From Bacteroidota bacterium (GTDB lineage Bacteria > Bacteroidota > Bacteroidia > 2-12-FULL-35-15): a stretch of 64,000 nt of DNA. Below are positions 34,945-43,486 of the stretch, one piece after another. How positions within the stretch are numbered: position 1 is the first letter of the stretch; the number at the start of each line of letters is the position of its first letter. The stretch covers positions 124,001 through 188,000 of the forward strand of contig JADKIU010000001.1 in the NCBI GenBank assembly GCA_016722565.1, written 5' to 3'. The translations under genes and the position numbers were made by a program. A model generated the notes under the pieces. The model searched no databases and had not been told where the DNA came from. It saw only the letters and a list, made by a program, of their open reading frames with translations.

Positions 34945-36615
34945 TTATTGAATAATAATTTTTCCAGAATCAATTAGATTACGCTGAGATAGAACCTTGT
35001 AAAAGTACATTCCCGGACTTAAATTCCCTTTTTGAATTTCTGTTTTACTGTTTGTGATTTGTTTTTTAAAAATTTCCCGGCCGGCAATATCAAACAAATA
35101 TAAAACAGAATTATCGTTTTTATAATCTTTTATTTCAAGAATAGCGTTGTTGGAAAAAGGGTTTGGATAAAATGCGACTTTGTTCGGGTAATGTGAAGGC
35201 TCGTTTACCATCGTGGATTTGTCCATTTTGGCAACAAAAATGTTGTAAGAGCTTGCTTGGCCAACAAGCGGGATTGATCCAACCTGAAAGGTTGAGTCAG
35301 AAAAAAGACCACAAATAACAACATTTCCTTGTGAGTCTGTAGTAACACTGTATGAATTATCATAGCTAGGACCGCCTGCGCTGCCAGCCCAAATGGGGGC
35401 CCCCGAAGGATCAAATTTTACAATAAAACAATCGTCTGATCCGGGGTTTATATTGGTCAAAAAGTTCGTCCCAAAAACCAAACTAGCACTTCCAAACGGA
35501 CCTGTTACATAAACATTACCAAATAAATCAGAAGTAACGGATTCTCCATAATCCATTCCTGGTCCGCCAAGACCCCTTGCCCAAATTACATTTCCCAGAG
35601 AGTCATACTTTACAACAAGTGCGTCACGAGCAAAAGAAGAATTTATTATTGTATCGTTTCCGAAAACAACTTGTGGACTCTGAAAAAGCCCCGTCACCAA
35701 GATGTTGCCGTTGGGGTCAACACAAACGCTTTCACCGCGGTCGTCTTGGGTACCACCAGCGCTCCGAACCCAAACAAAGGAGCCTTGCGTATCATATTTT
35801 GCTAGAAAAAAATCAACACTGCAAGCGAAGGCGGTGTCGCCAAAGTCTGCGGTAACACCATCCATCCACCCCGTTACATAAACATTTCCTGAAATGTCAC
35901 AATCTATTCCGAGCCCCCTGTCTTCAGAAAAGCTGCCCGCACTTCTTGCCCATAGCACATTTCCTATAGAGTCATACTTAGCAACAAAAACGTCTCGATC
36001 ACCATAGTTAAACAGGGTATCTCCATCAAAAATAAGTGTGCTTCCGGCAAACTCCCCCGAAACATAAACTCCACCAATACCATCTGAAGTAACGCAAAGG
36101 CCTGCTTCTATACTGTTGCTACCAGCACTTTTGGCCCAAAGAAGGTCTCCTCCTGCGCTATATTTAGCGAGAAAAAAATCGGCATAAATCCATGTACCAA
36201 CATTTTGTAGTGTGTCGTTTTCAAAAAAAGCTTGAGGGCTTTGAAAGGAGCCAGTAATATATATGTTGTCTAAAGAATCAACGCAAACACTTTCGGCCCA
36301 ATCGTGCTCGGAGCCACCTGCTCCGCGGGCCCATAAAACATTTCCTAATGGATCGTATTTCACAAGAAAGGCATCCCATTGTGTGGAGTGGTTTATTAGT
36401 GTATCGGTGTCAAAAATTATAGTGTCTGTAAAAAAGCCTGCCACAACAATATTCCCTTGCGAATCTGTACAAACAGATTTTGCAAAATCTAATGACTCAG
36501 GTCCAGGGGCCGTTTTTGCCCACAAAAAATCAACAGACTGAGCGCAACTGTTCTCGTTCGAAAAAAGAAGTAATGCAGAAAGAAAAGAAAAAATTAGCCG
36601 AATTGAATTACTCAA
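34945..36615 (-). CDS. SBBP-repeat beta-propeller protein with T9SS sorting domain
   Basis: 556 residues. No ATG is available ahead of the signal peptide; a TTG at 36615 gives a suitable one ending at SCAQ. The body has about seven to eight repeats of the form V.VDS.GN.YVTG.F...FG...L....DFFLAKYD..G...WAR.AGG, the SBBP (seven-bladed propeller) signature. The last ~80 residues are a sorting domain: VAFYPNPFSNNAIL, YLFDIAGREIF and PGMYFYKVLS. Probably displayed at or released from the cell surface. Ligand unknown. Confidence 0.88.
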   Translation of the reverse strand: MSNSIRLIFSFLSALLLFSNENSCAQSVDFLWAKTAPGPESLDFAKSVCTDSQGNIVVAGFFTDTIIFDTDTLINHSTQWDAFLVKYDPLGNVLWARGAGGSEHDWAESVCVDSLDNIYITGSFQSPQAFFENDTLQNVGTWIYADFFLAKYSAGGDLLWAKSAGSNSIEAGLCVTSDGIGGVYVSGEFAGSTLIFDGDTLFNYGDRDVFVAKYDSIGNVLWARSAGSFSEDRGLGIDCDISGNVYVTGWMDGVTADFGDTAFACSVDFFLAKYDTQGSFVWVRSAGGTQDDRGESVCVDPNGNILVTGLFQSPQVVFGNDTIINSSFARDALVVKYDSLGNVIWARGLGGPGMDYGESVTSDLFGNVYVTGPFGSASLVFGTNFLTNINPGSDDCFIVKFDPSGAPIWAGSAGGPSYDNSYSVTTDSQGNVVICGLFSDSTFQVGSIPLVGQASSYNIFVAKMDKSTMVNEPSHYPNKVAFYPNPFSNNAILEIKDYKNDNSVLYLFDIAGREIFKKQITNSKTEIQKGNLSPGMYFYKVLSQRNLIDSGKIIIQ

Positions 36616-36634
36616 TAAAAAAGTTTTTTATATC

Positions 36635-37189
36635 TTAATTCTTTACAAAACGTGTTCTTGAGATAACACCCTCGTTGTTTATTTCAATAAAATAAATTCC
36701 TGCAGCTTGCTCGGAAGCATCAAAAACAAATGTGTTTCCGCCAATCTCTTTTTTTTCAAGCACCACTTGTCCAGCAACATTTACCATTTTAAATGTTGCA
36801 TCGGTCAATGGTTTTGATGAAACAAGATTCACAGAACCGCTGGCCGGATTGGGAAAAACGGCAATCGGATTAATATTGTTTTCTTGAATGGTGCTCGCTA
36901 AATCATTGTCTACAAGCACCGTAATGGTTGCTATTCCGCAATATTTATCCGTTACGGTAACAGTGTAGTTCCCATATTCTAAACCGCTGATGTCTTCTGT
37001 TGTTGCAGTAAAACCAGATGGCCCAGTCCAACTATATGTAAACGGAGCAACGCCTCCCGAAACAGAAAGGTCAATGGAGCCCGTAAATAATCCTGGAGTG
37101 GTGTTTACTACAGTAAATGTTAAGTCGCTCGCAAAAGCGCCAATAAACAAGAAAACCGAGAAGATGGAAAGAATAATTTTTTTATTCAT
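36635..37189 (-). CDS. Small secreted SprB-repeat protein with T9SS sorting domain
   Basis: 184 residues from ATG 37189, directly before the signal peptide MNKKIILSIFSVFLFIGAFA. One SprB/PKD-like repeat follows (GGVAPFTYSWTGPSGF, then YGNYTVTVTDKYC), and then a sorting domain with IAVFPNPASGSVNLV and GIYFIEI ending RFVKN. SprB is the mobile gliding adhesin of Flavobacterium, built of many such repeats; this protein carries only one. It lies between the frameshifted gene and the SBBP gene. Confidence 0.85.
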   Translation of the reverse strand: MNKKIILSIFSVFLFIGAFASDLTFTVVNTTPGLFTGSIDLSVSGGVAPFTYSWTGPSGFTATTEDISGLEYGNYTVTVTDKYCGIATITVLVDNDLASTIQENNINPIAVFPNPASGSVNLVSSKPLTDATFKMVNVAGQVVLEKKEIGGNTFVFDASEQAAGIYFIEINNEGVISRTRFVKN

Positions 37190-37220
37190 TTTAATTTTTT
37201 TTAAAGATTTCAAATAAGAG

Positions 37221-38047
37221 TTATAAAATACGTTTTGCTTTTTTTGTGATCAATTCATTCAATGGTGTTTGTTGATTCAGGTCGCTGTTCTTCATAAAAG
37301 AAACGGTCTGAAGGTCTTTGTTTACAATTAAGAAACCGTCTTTCAAAGAAATGTTAAGATCCTTTTTTAATTGCTTTGTCCCGCTTGTTGATACCTCAAA
37401 TAATATTCCACTGTTGGTAATTAAATAGCTTTTTTTGTTGAGCTCGAAGAGTGAAAAATAACCATCAACAGGAAATTTTACAACTTCTCCATGTTCCCAA
37501 GCGGCACCAGTATAGTTCCAGATGCTCAACTCACCATTATTGCTAATTGCCATCGTCATTGAATTGTTGTCGGGAGCGACCAAATCATAAAAGAAACCCT
37601 CAATCAGATTCGACCTTCTGGTTACAAACAAGTATGGATCATTGTATGCATATGGATTCATGTCAATGCTTAGGTTTATTAATTCCATAGGCGTAGGCGA
37701 TTGATCCCATGTTTTTAAAGAAGAAATCAAAAGCCTTTTGATGGCTTCGTTTCTATCGTTTAAAGGGTGAAGCAAAAAGCTCACCGCATAAACACTTGTG
37801 TCAACAATATCCCAAGCAAAAGGAACAATCGGATCATCATAATTTCTTCCAACAGGCATGGCCAGCTTTTTGCATTTCTAATCGCTGCAGTATCTTTTCC
37901 GGTATGCAATGTTGCCAGCTGATTGTTGTCGTCAATCGTTGTAAAAAAATAGTTTCCGTTTTGGATAATTATTTTTCGCTCGATGGATTGCCCCAATAAC
38001 AGAGAAGTAAGGAAAATAAAAAAAGAAACAAAGAACGTTTTTTGCAT
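37221..38047 (-). pseudogene. Secreted protein of unknown function, split by an apparent frameshift
   Basis: Two overlapping - strand frames appear to be one gene. The frame starting at 38047 has a signal peptide (MQKTFFVSFFIFLTSLLLGQ) and runs in sense to about residue 62 (RNAKSWP), then degenerates and stops at 37781. The frame starting at ATG 37859 continues with PVGRNYDDPIVPFAWDIVD for 212 residues. One missing base at about 37859-37862 would join them. No family recognised and no sorting domain seen. It may be a real pseudogene, a recent mutation or an assembly error. Confidence 0.6.
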
Positions 38048-38049
38048 TA

Positions 38050-39306
38050 TTAAAATGTGCTAATCGATTCCGATAAATCGGATAATGACATGTTGTTTGT
38101 AAAGAAACAATTTGTTGTTCCGCCACTGGTATAGCGGAAGCTCCAACCACTAAATGCAGCAGTTTTAATTGATACAAGCGATGGAAACGTAACACCATAA
38201 CAAGCATCGTAATACACACCATCAATTTTTGCAATCTGATGGTTGTTGAAATAAGAAGCCGGACGAATGTTACAAGATCCTGGTATTCCCGACTGATCGG
38301 TTACATCAGAGGTTAGAAAAACATATTGATTGTATGGCGGGGGAATGGATCCCGTTGCCGAATTATAGGTGTTTTTCCAAGGAAAGGAAGAACAAGTTGC
38401 AGCACCTGTTGCGGTCCCAAAGTTCCAGTTTTTTACAATAAAACGATTCACTGTATATCCGCACACCGTATTGTTGATGGGTGTTATGTAAACATAGTTA
38501 CTCGTTCTGATAACTCCTTGAATTTTAATTGCTGCTAAAAAAAGTTGAGCAAACGTATAACATTCGGCATCACGATATTGCAAAAGGCTTCCCAGCGTTA
38601 CGTTTGGAGAGTTCATGATTTTATAATAAAACAAACTATCATTGTTGTAGTTCAACACAATTTGATCGGTAAACTCACTCCACACATGAGAGATGATAGC
38701 AGTATCTAAGCTCATGTATTGTGCGTTTCGGCAACTTAAATCAAATACGGTATGATACCATTTATAGTTTGTGCCCTCAGACTGAGGCATACTGCGCGTT
38801 ACATAAAGTGTGTTGGAACTTGTTCCAACAGGTTTCCAGGTGGTGCCTCCGTCAAAAGAAACTTCCCAGTTAATCGTGTATGGCTTAAAGAAACGAACGA
38901 TAGCTGCGGTAAAAACATGAGAGCCAACAGTTGCTGGATAGTTAAACGTATGGACGCTTGTTGCAGAAGGGTTTACTGTACAGGTTACAGAAGCAAAATT
39001 AATTAAATCGGAACCGAACCCTCTTACATTTATTGTTGTAGGAACTGTTGGACAATCAATGGTAAAGGCAGCAGCAACCGTTGGTGCGTTTCCACTAACA
39101 TATGCAACAGGATTTTGTGTTGCTGCACTGGCAACATATTGTGGAGCGGAATATATTCCGGTTCCATCATCCTTGCGGATATTTAGGTTTCCACCACTAA
39201 AAGTGGCGCTCACCAAATCAACATTCGAATAAGAAAAATCCTGAGCTGTGGCGCTGAATGAAGAGACAACCAGCGCAATAAATAAGCAACGTAACATCTT
39301 TTGCAT
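38050..39306 (-). CDS. Secreted transglutaminase-like protein
   Basis: 418 residues with a signal peptide (MQKMLRCLFIALVVSSFSATAQ). The N-terminal ~200 residues are beta-rich (FDGGTTWKPVGTSSNTLYV). The C-terminal half has RDAECYTFAQLFLAAIKIQGV and later NNHQIAKIDGVYYDACYG: the Cys, His and Asp are placed like the triad of the transglutaminase/papain-like fold. Family membership is inferred from this pattern, not from overall similarity. No T9SS sorting domain is present. It starts the five-gene run that ends at 34105 and is two bases upstream of the frameshifted gene. Confidence 0.6.
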   Translation of the reverse strand: MQKMLRCLFIALVVSSFSATAQDFSYSNVDLVSATFSGGNLNIRKDDGTGIYSAPQYVASAATQNPVAYVSGNAPTVAAAFTIDCPTVPTTINVRGFGSDLINFASVTCTVNPSATSVHTFNYPATVGSHVFTAAIVRFFKPYTINWEVSFDGGTTWKPVGTSSNTLYVTRSMPQSEGTNYKWYHTVFDLSCRNAQYMSLDTAIISHVWSEFTDQIVLNYNNDSLFYYKIMNSPNVTLGSLLQYRDAECYTFAQLFLAAIKIQGVIRTSNYVYITPINNTVCGYTVNRFIVKNWNFGTATGAATCSSFPWKNTYNSATGSIPPPYNQYVFLTSDVTDQSGIPGSCNIRPASYFNNHQIAKIDGVYYDACYGVTFPSLVSIKTAAFSGWSFRYTSGGTTNCFFTNNMSLSDLSESISTF

Positions 39307-39435
39307 GTGAAGAGTTTTTTGCTAATTTATAACAAAATCCGGAAAAACAAAAGAAAAGGTTTGTCGGATAGGAAAGCTCTTTTTGTTCGCTAATTCGTCT
39401 CGATTGCTATGGGGATCCGCTGGGGCGAGAGGCCC

Positions 39436-39891
39436 TTACTGCGGGCGATAAATAGTGAATTTACCTTTTTTGACATACGATAAATCGATTTCAGAAAAGA
39501 TAACGAATCGTTTTCCGTTGGCATTTTGCTCTGCCACAATAAGCTTTTGGCCTTCTACAACCTTGTAAATAATGGCTGTATGATGTGGCAAGTCTTTCCA
39601 AGCACCATCAGGATATTCAATTGTTACTTTTTCAAATTGAATGATATCACCAGCCAAAATCAAATCCTTTTTTTTCAATTCCTTTCCGAAAGCGTAGGGT
39701 GGTGTCCAGGTTGCTTCTGCATTGTTTAGTGCTTCTTTTGCAAGGTCCCAACATTCTCCCTTGCCCACTTTTTTTCCTTTGTTGGCATCACAAAATGAAA
39801 GAATTTTTTTAGCAATGGAATTTGATTCTTGCGCGTTTGTAGACGCAACAAAGAAGAGGAATAGGATTAATAAGGGAACGCGAGCAAACAT
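39436..39891 (-). CDS. Secreted small papain/CHAP-like cysteine protease-fold protein
   Basis: 151 residues: signal peptide (to about residue 21), then GKKVGKGECWDLAKEAL with a candidate nucleophile Cys, AGDIIQFEKV, and LPHHTAIIYKV with a candidate His, followed by a short beta stretch. This order (Cys, then AGDIIQF, then HTAI) is that of CHAP/NlpC-like proteins, so a peptidoglycan or peptide amidase is possible, as is an inactive binding role. It lies between the T9SS run and mltD. Confidence 0.65.
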   Translation of the reverse strand: MFARVPLLILFLFFVASTNAQESNSIAKKILSFCDANKGKKVGKGECWDLAKEALNNAEATWTPPYAFGKELKKKDLILAGDIIQFEKVTIEYPDGAWKDLPHHTAIIYKVVEGQKLIVAEQNANGKRFVIFSEIDLSYVKKGKFTIYRPQ

Positions 39892-39953
39892 GTTTAACTT
39901 ATTTATGAAGTGAATAGATGCAATGGAATTGTTGGTCAGCTACTTTATGTAAC

Positions 39954-41477
39954 TTAAATTGTTCCCACTTTAATTTTCTTTCCCGGCAATAACGAAAACT
40001 TGTCTCCAAAATTATTCAAGCGCTTTAATTCAGGAACGGTGGTCTTGTGCATTTGTGCAATTTTATAAAGCGAATCACCTTTCTTAACGGTGTAATATTT
40101 ATATTTTCCGGATGTGGTTGTTGTATTTGTTGGGGCCTCTGTTGTTTTTTCGGGTTTATTATCTGCAACAACGGCTTTGTTTTCTACAACCGGTTTTTTC
40201 CCGTAAACATAAATGGTTAGTTTCTTTCCTGGCTTTACGGTGGTTGATTTTAAACTATTCCAATTTTTAATGTCAGTTACTGTACAACCATAACGCTTGG
40301 CAATTGTGCTCAGGTGTTCGCCCTTTCTAACGGTATGATACTTTACTGTTTCCTGTGTTGCAAGCACATCCTGACTGTGAATTTTGCTTAAGCCCTTGTT
40401 GTAAATACTGTCTTCGTTGGCAACAAAAATGCCCATTTTTGCAGATGGAAGCGCTAGTGTATTGACTTCATCCGGAGAAAAAGGAATCACCCCTTTTTTA
40501 TAGCTTGGATTTAGATATTGCAATTCGTCTTCTGGAATGCCCAGCACGCTGGAGATTTGAGAAAAAGAAACTTGCTTTTTAACAGCAACAGTATCAATTT
40601 GCAAAAAAGTTTTTTTCGGAACAGCCGAGTAAAGATTGTGTTCTGATGTATAGTTCATCACATAATTCACAGCAATAAATGCTGGAACATACCCTTGTGT
40701 TTCTTTGGGAAGAAACGGACGAATTTCCCAATAGGTGGTTTTACCGCCACTCCTGCGAATGGCTTTGTTTATATTACCGGGGCCGCAGTTGTATGCAGCA
40801 ATTACCATTTGCCAATCGCCAAACAAGCCATATAAGTATTTAAAATACTCGCAAGCTGCAACGGTTGATTTATAGGGATCACAGCGTTCGTCAACATAAG
40901 AAGATACTTGTAGTCCGTAAATTTTTCCGGTAGGATACATGAATTGTCACAATCCCATTGCTCCCGAACGGCTTTTTGCCAAAGGGTTAAGAGCCGACTC
41001 ACAAATGGCAAGATTTTTAAGCTCCAATGGCAAATTGTATTTGTCGAGTTGCTCTTCAAACATCGGAAAATAAAATTGTGATAAGGCCATCATCCTTGAT
41101 ACCAACTCTCTTCTGCGGAGTGTATACATATCAATATAACCTTTCACAACCGGATTGTATTGCAAATCAAATGGGGAGGCGGCATCTAATTTTGCCAAGC
41201 GGGATTCCAAAACCATCTCATCGTAGCGTGGAACAGAGTCGTGCGGAAAATTGTATTTCGGATTTTTGGGGTATGCAATTTTGCCATACCCCTTTTCGAA
41301 AAGATTGAGTTTATAAAGACTATCAAGCGCTGCCGCGATTGGGTCGTCCATCATTGTTTCGGGTGCATACCCCACAGCTGTTTGAGCGCGCAACGAGGTT
41401 GTGCAAACAAACAAAAAAAGGAGAGCCCCAACGATTGAATTCGTTTTTTTGTATGAAAAAATAAAATTTACCACCAT
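39954..41477 (-). pseudogene. mltD: MltD-type lytic transglycosylase with two LysM domains, interrupted by in-frame TGA
   Basis: The frame is continuous over 507 codons except for one TGA at 40947-40949. The first part (176 residues) has a signal peptide and the SLT start with the catalytic Glu in AICESALNP and ends SRSGAMGL; after TGA come QFMYPTGKIYGLQ and AAYNCGPGN. In the family this stretch reads GLWQFMYPTG, so TGA stands exactly in place of an invariant Trp (TGG). Two LysM domains follow (HTVRKGEHLSTIAKRYG and YTVKKGDSLYKIAQMH). If translated through, it would cleave peptidoglycan in the periplasm. Nonsense mutation, read-through or sequencing error are all possible. Confidence 0.85.
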
Positions 41478-41584
41478 TACAAATATCGCAATGATTGTTT
41501 AGAATAACAAGCAATTACCGCATTAGTAAAGCGTACTTATTAACCAAAAATTGTTAAAGGAGAAAAATTAGACAGAAAAAGTCA

Positions 41585-43012
41585 TTAGCAATTTTTCATC
41601 AGGTATTCGGAAAAGGCAAACACATCTTTGTCTGCAAAGTTTTTTCCGATCACTTGAACGCCAAATGGCAAGCCGTTGGAGTGTTGTCCCATTGGCAATG
41701 AAATTGCAGGAAGCCCAGTAATATTTGCCTGTACTGTAAAAATATCTTCTAGATACATTGCAATCGGATCGGCACCTTTTTGTCCGAATTGAAATGCTGT
41801 TCCAGGTGTGGTTGGCAAAAGAATAAAATCGAATTTTTCTAAAATCTCGTTGGTTTTGTTTTGCAACAATTTGCGCACCTTTTGACCTTTAGAATAATAT
41901 GCATCGTAATATCCGGAACTTAACACAAATGTACCAAGCATGATTCTTCGTTTGACTTCTGCTCCAAATCCTTCGCTACGCGATTTTTTATAAGTGGATT
42001 CAAGATCGGTTGCATTTTTACTTCTGTATCCGAAATTAATTCCGTCAAAACGAGCAAGGTTAGAAGAAGCTTCTGCTGTGGTTAAAACATAATACGTTGG
42101 AACCAAATAATCCAAGTAGGGAAAATCAACCGCTTCAACCGTGTGGCCAGCCGCCTTGAGTTTTCCAATAATGTCGTTGATACGTGTTTTTATTTCAGGA
42201 TTTAATCCTTCGTTTTCCAAACAATCCTTAATGTAGGCAATGCGAAGTTTTGTTGGAATATTTTTTAATTCTTTAGAATAGTGTTCAACAGGTTTTGAGG
42301 AAGAAGTACTATCAAACTCATCTTGACCAGCAATTACTTCCATGATTAAAGCGGTGTCCTCCACATTTTTTGTAAGTGGTCCGATTTGATCAAACGAAGA
42401 GGCATAAGCAATGGCGCCATAACGCGACACGCGACCATAACTCGGTTTATATCCTACAACGCCACAAAAAGATGCCGGTTGACGAATCGAGCCACCCGTG
42501 TCTGTTCCAAGCGCAGCAATACACATGTTTGCAGCAACAGCAGCAGCAGAGCCACCGGAAGATCCGCCAGGAACACGTGTAATGTCTAATGGATTTAATA
42601 CGTTGCCATAAGCAGAGTTTTCGTTTGAACTGCCCATCGCAAACTCATCACAATTGCAGCGCCCAATAATAATGGCATCTTCTGCCAAAAGGCGTTCCAC
42701 AACGGTAGCGCTGTAAAGCGATTCAAACCCGTCTAAAATTTTTGACGAAGCAGTAACGTGATGTCCCTTGTAGCACAAATTGTCTTTCAGCGCAATCACC
42801 ATTCCGGCAAGCTTTCCTGCCGTTTTGGATTTAATTTTTTCGTCAACGCGTTTTGCTTGTTCACGTGCAGATGTTTCAAAAACTTCTAAAAAGATATTTA
42901 AGTTTTTGTTTGCTTCAATGGTTTTTGTATACGCATTCACAAGAGCAACACAGGATGTGTTACCGCTTTCTAAATCAGATTTTATCTCGGAAAAGGAATT
43001 GTAATGCTTCAC
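41585..43012 (-). CDS. gatA: Asp/Glu-tRNA amidotransferase subunit A
   Basis: 475 residues beginning with GTG at 43012; no ATG exists before the conserved region. The amidase Ser-cisSer-Lys triad is intact: Lys in VIALKDNLCYKG, and GGSSGGSAAAVAANM and GTDTGGSIRQPA. With GatB and GatC it converts Glu-tRNA(Gln) and/or Asp-tRNA(Asn) to the amide form. GatB/GatC are not in the window. It lies 73 bases downstream of tatA with a terminator between. Confidence 0.95.
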   Translation of the reverse strand: MKHYNSFSEIKSDLESGNTSCVALVNAYTKTIEANKNLNIFLEVFETSAREQAKRVDEKIKSKTAGKLAGMVIALKDNLCYKGHHVTASSKILDGFESLYSATVVERLLAEDAIIIGRCNCDEFAMGSSNENSAYGNVLNPLDITRVPGGSSGGSAAAVAANMCIAALGTDTGGSIRQPASFCGVVGYKPSYGRVSRYGAIAYASSFDQIGPLTKNVEDTALIMEVIAGQDEFDSTSSSKPVEHYSKELKNIPTKLRIAYIKDCLENEGLNPEIKTRINDIIGKLKAAGHTVEAVDFPYLDYLVPTYYVLTTAEASSNLARFDGINFGYRSKNATDLESTYKKSRSEGFGAEVKRRIMLGTFVLSSGYYDAYYSKGQKVRKLLQNKTNEILEKFDFILLPTTPGTAFQFGQKGADPIAMYLEDIFTVQANITGLPAISLPMGQHSNGLPFGVQVIGKNFADKDVFAFSEYLMKNC

Positions 43013-43040
43013 AAACGAAGGAATATTATTAAATACAAAA

Positions 43041-43062
43041 TCCTCTTCCGGTGGGAAGAGGA
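43041..43062 (-). terminator. Intrinsic terminator after tatA
   Basis: TCCTCTTCC (43041-43049) and GGAAGAGGA (43054-43062) form a 9-bp stem with a GGTG loop; on the - strand it is followed by TTTTG. It separates tatA from gatA. Confidence 0.7.
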
Positions 43063-43085
43063 GAGGGTTTTATTAAAAATAAAAA

Positions 43086-43280
43086 TTAGTCTTTTTTATC
43101 TGCAGAAGCGCTGCCAGCATCTTCGCCTTTCGATGCATCTTTAAATTCTTTAACGCCTTTACCAAGCCCTTTCATAAGTTCTGGAATTTTTTTACCGCCA
43201 AAAAGCAATAAAACAATTACCAAAATGATAATCATTTCTGTACCACCTAAACCGAAAAGAAGAAAAATACTATTTAACAT
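43086..43280 (-). CDS. tatA: Twin-arginine translocase subunit TatA/E
   Basis: 64 residues: one N-terminal membrane segment (GGTEMIIILVIVLLLFGGKK), the FGxxxxPEL hinge (GGKKIPELMKGLGKG), an amphipathic helix and a charged, Ser/Asp-rich tail. TatA oligomers form the pore that exports folded proteins. TatC is not adjacent. A -7 promoter element lies 26 bases upstream and a terminator follows, so it is probably a single-gene unit. Confidence 0.93.
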   Translation of the reverse strand: MLNSIFLLFGLGGTEMIIILVIVLLLFGGKKIPELMKGLGKGVKEFKDASKGEDAGSASADKKD

Positions 43281-43305
43281 GATGTTAAGATTTTGTTATG
43301 AGCCA

Positions 43306-43313
43306 CAAAGATA
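43306..43313 (-). promoter_or_regulatory. Probable -7 element of the tatA promoter
   Basis: On the - strand TATCTTTG matches TAnnTTTG; a TTG lies 22 bases upstream (43336-43338), slightly longer spacing than usual. The leader would be about 20 nt. Confidence 0.5.
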
Positions 43314-43432
43314 CTAAAAATTCTTATCCCGTTTTCAATAAAAATTCCGGTATTTGGAAACAACAACACAAGAAAGTCGGTTTACCTCTGGATTAAATCG
43401 GTGAATAGAAAACGGAAAATGACGGAACTTCG

Positions 43433-43440
43433 TATATTTG
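43433..43440 (+). promoter_or_regulatory. Probable -7 element for the PKD-protein gene trio
   Basis: TATATTTG matches TAnnTTTG and lies about 47 bases before the ATG at 43487. No clean TTTG is seen at the -33 position. Confidence 0.45.
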
Positions 43441-43486
43441 CTTACGTATAGGTTAACTGTTGTAACTGTGATATAAAGCGAGGCGC

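Noticed and set aside
40947..40949. UGA read as Trp across the genome (alternative code)
   Set aside because: All other long genes are intact under the standard bacterial code, UGA closes genes such as ybeY, and Trp is written TGG throughout; the mltD TGA is an isolated event.
42574..42579. CACGTG in gatA as a further parS site
   Set aside because: The flanks (GAA and TAA) do not match the GTT(T/C)C...G(A/G)AAC arms. Another CACGTG in the PBP1A gene at 15047 was rejected for the same reason.
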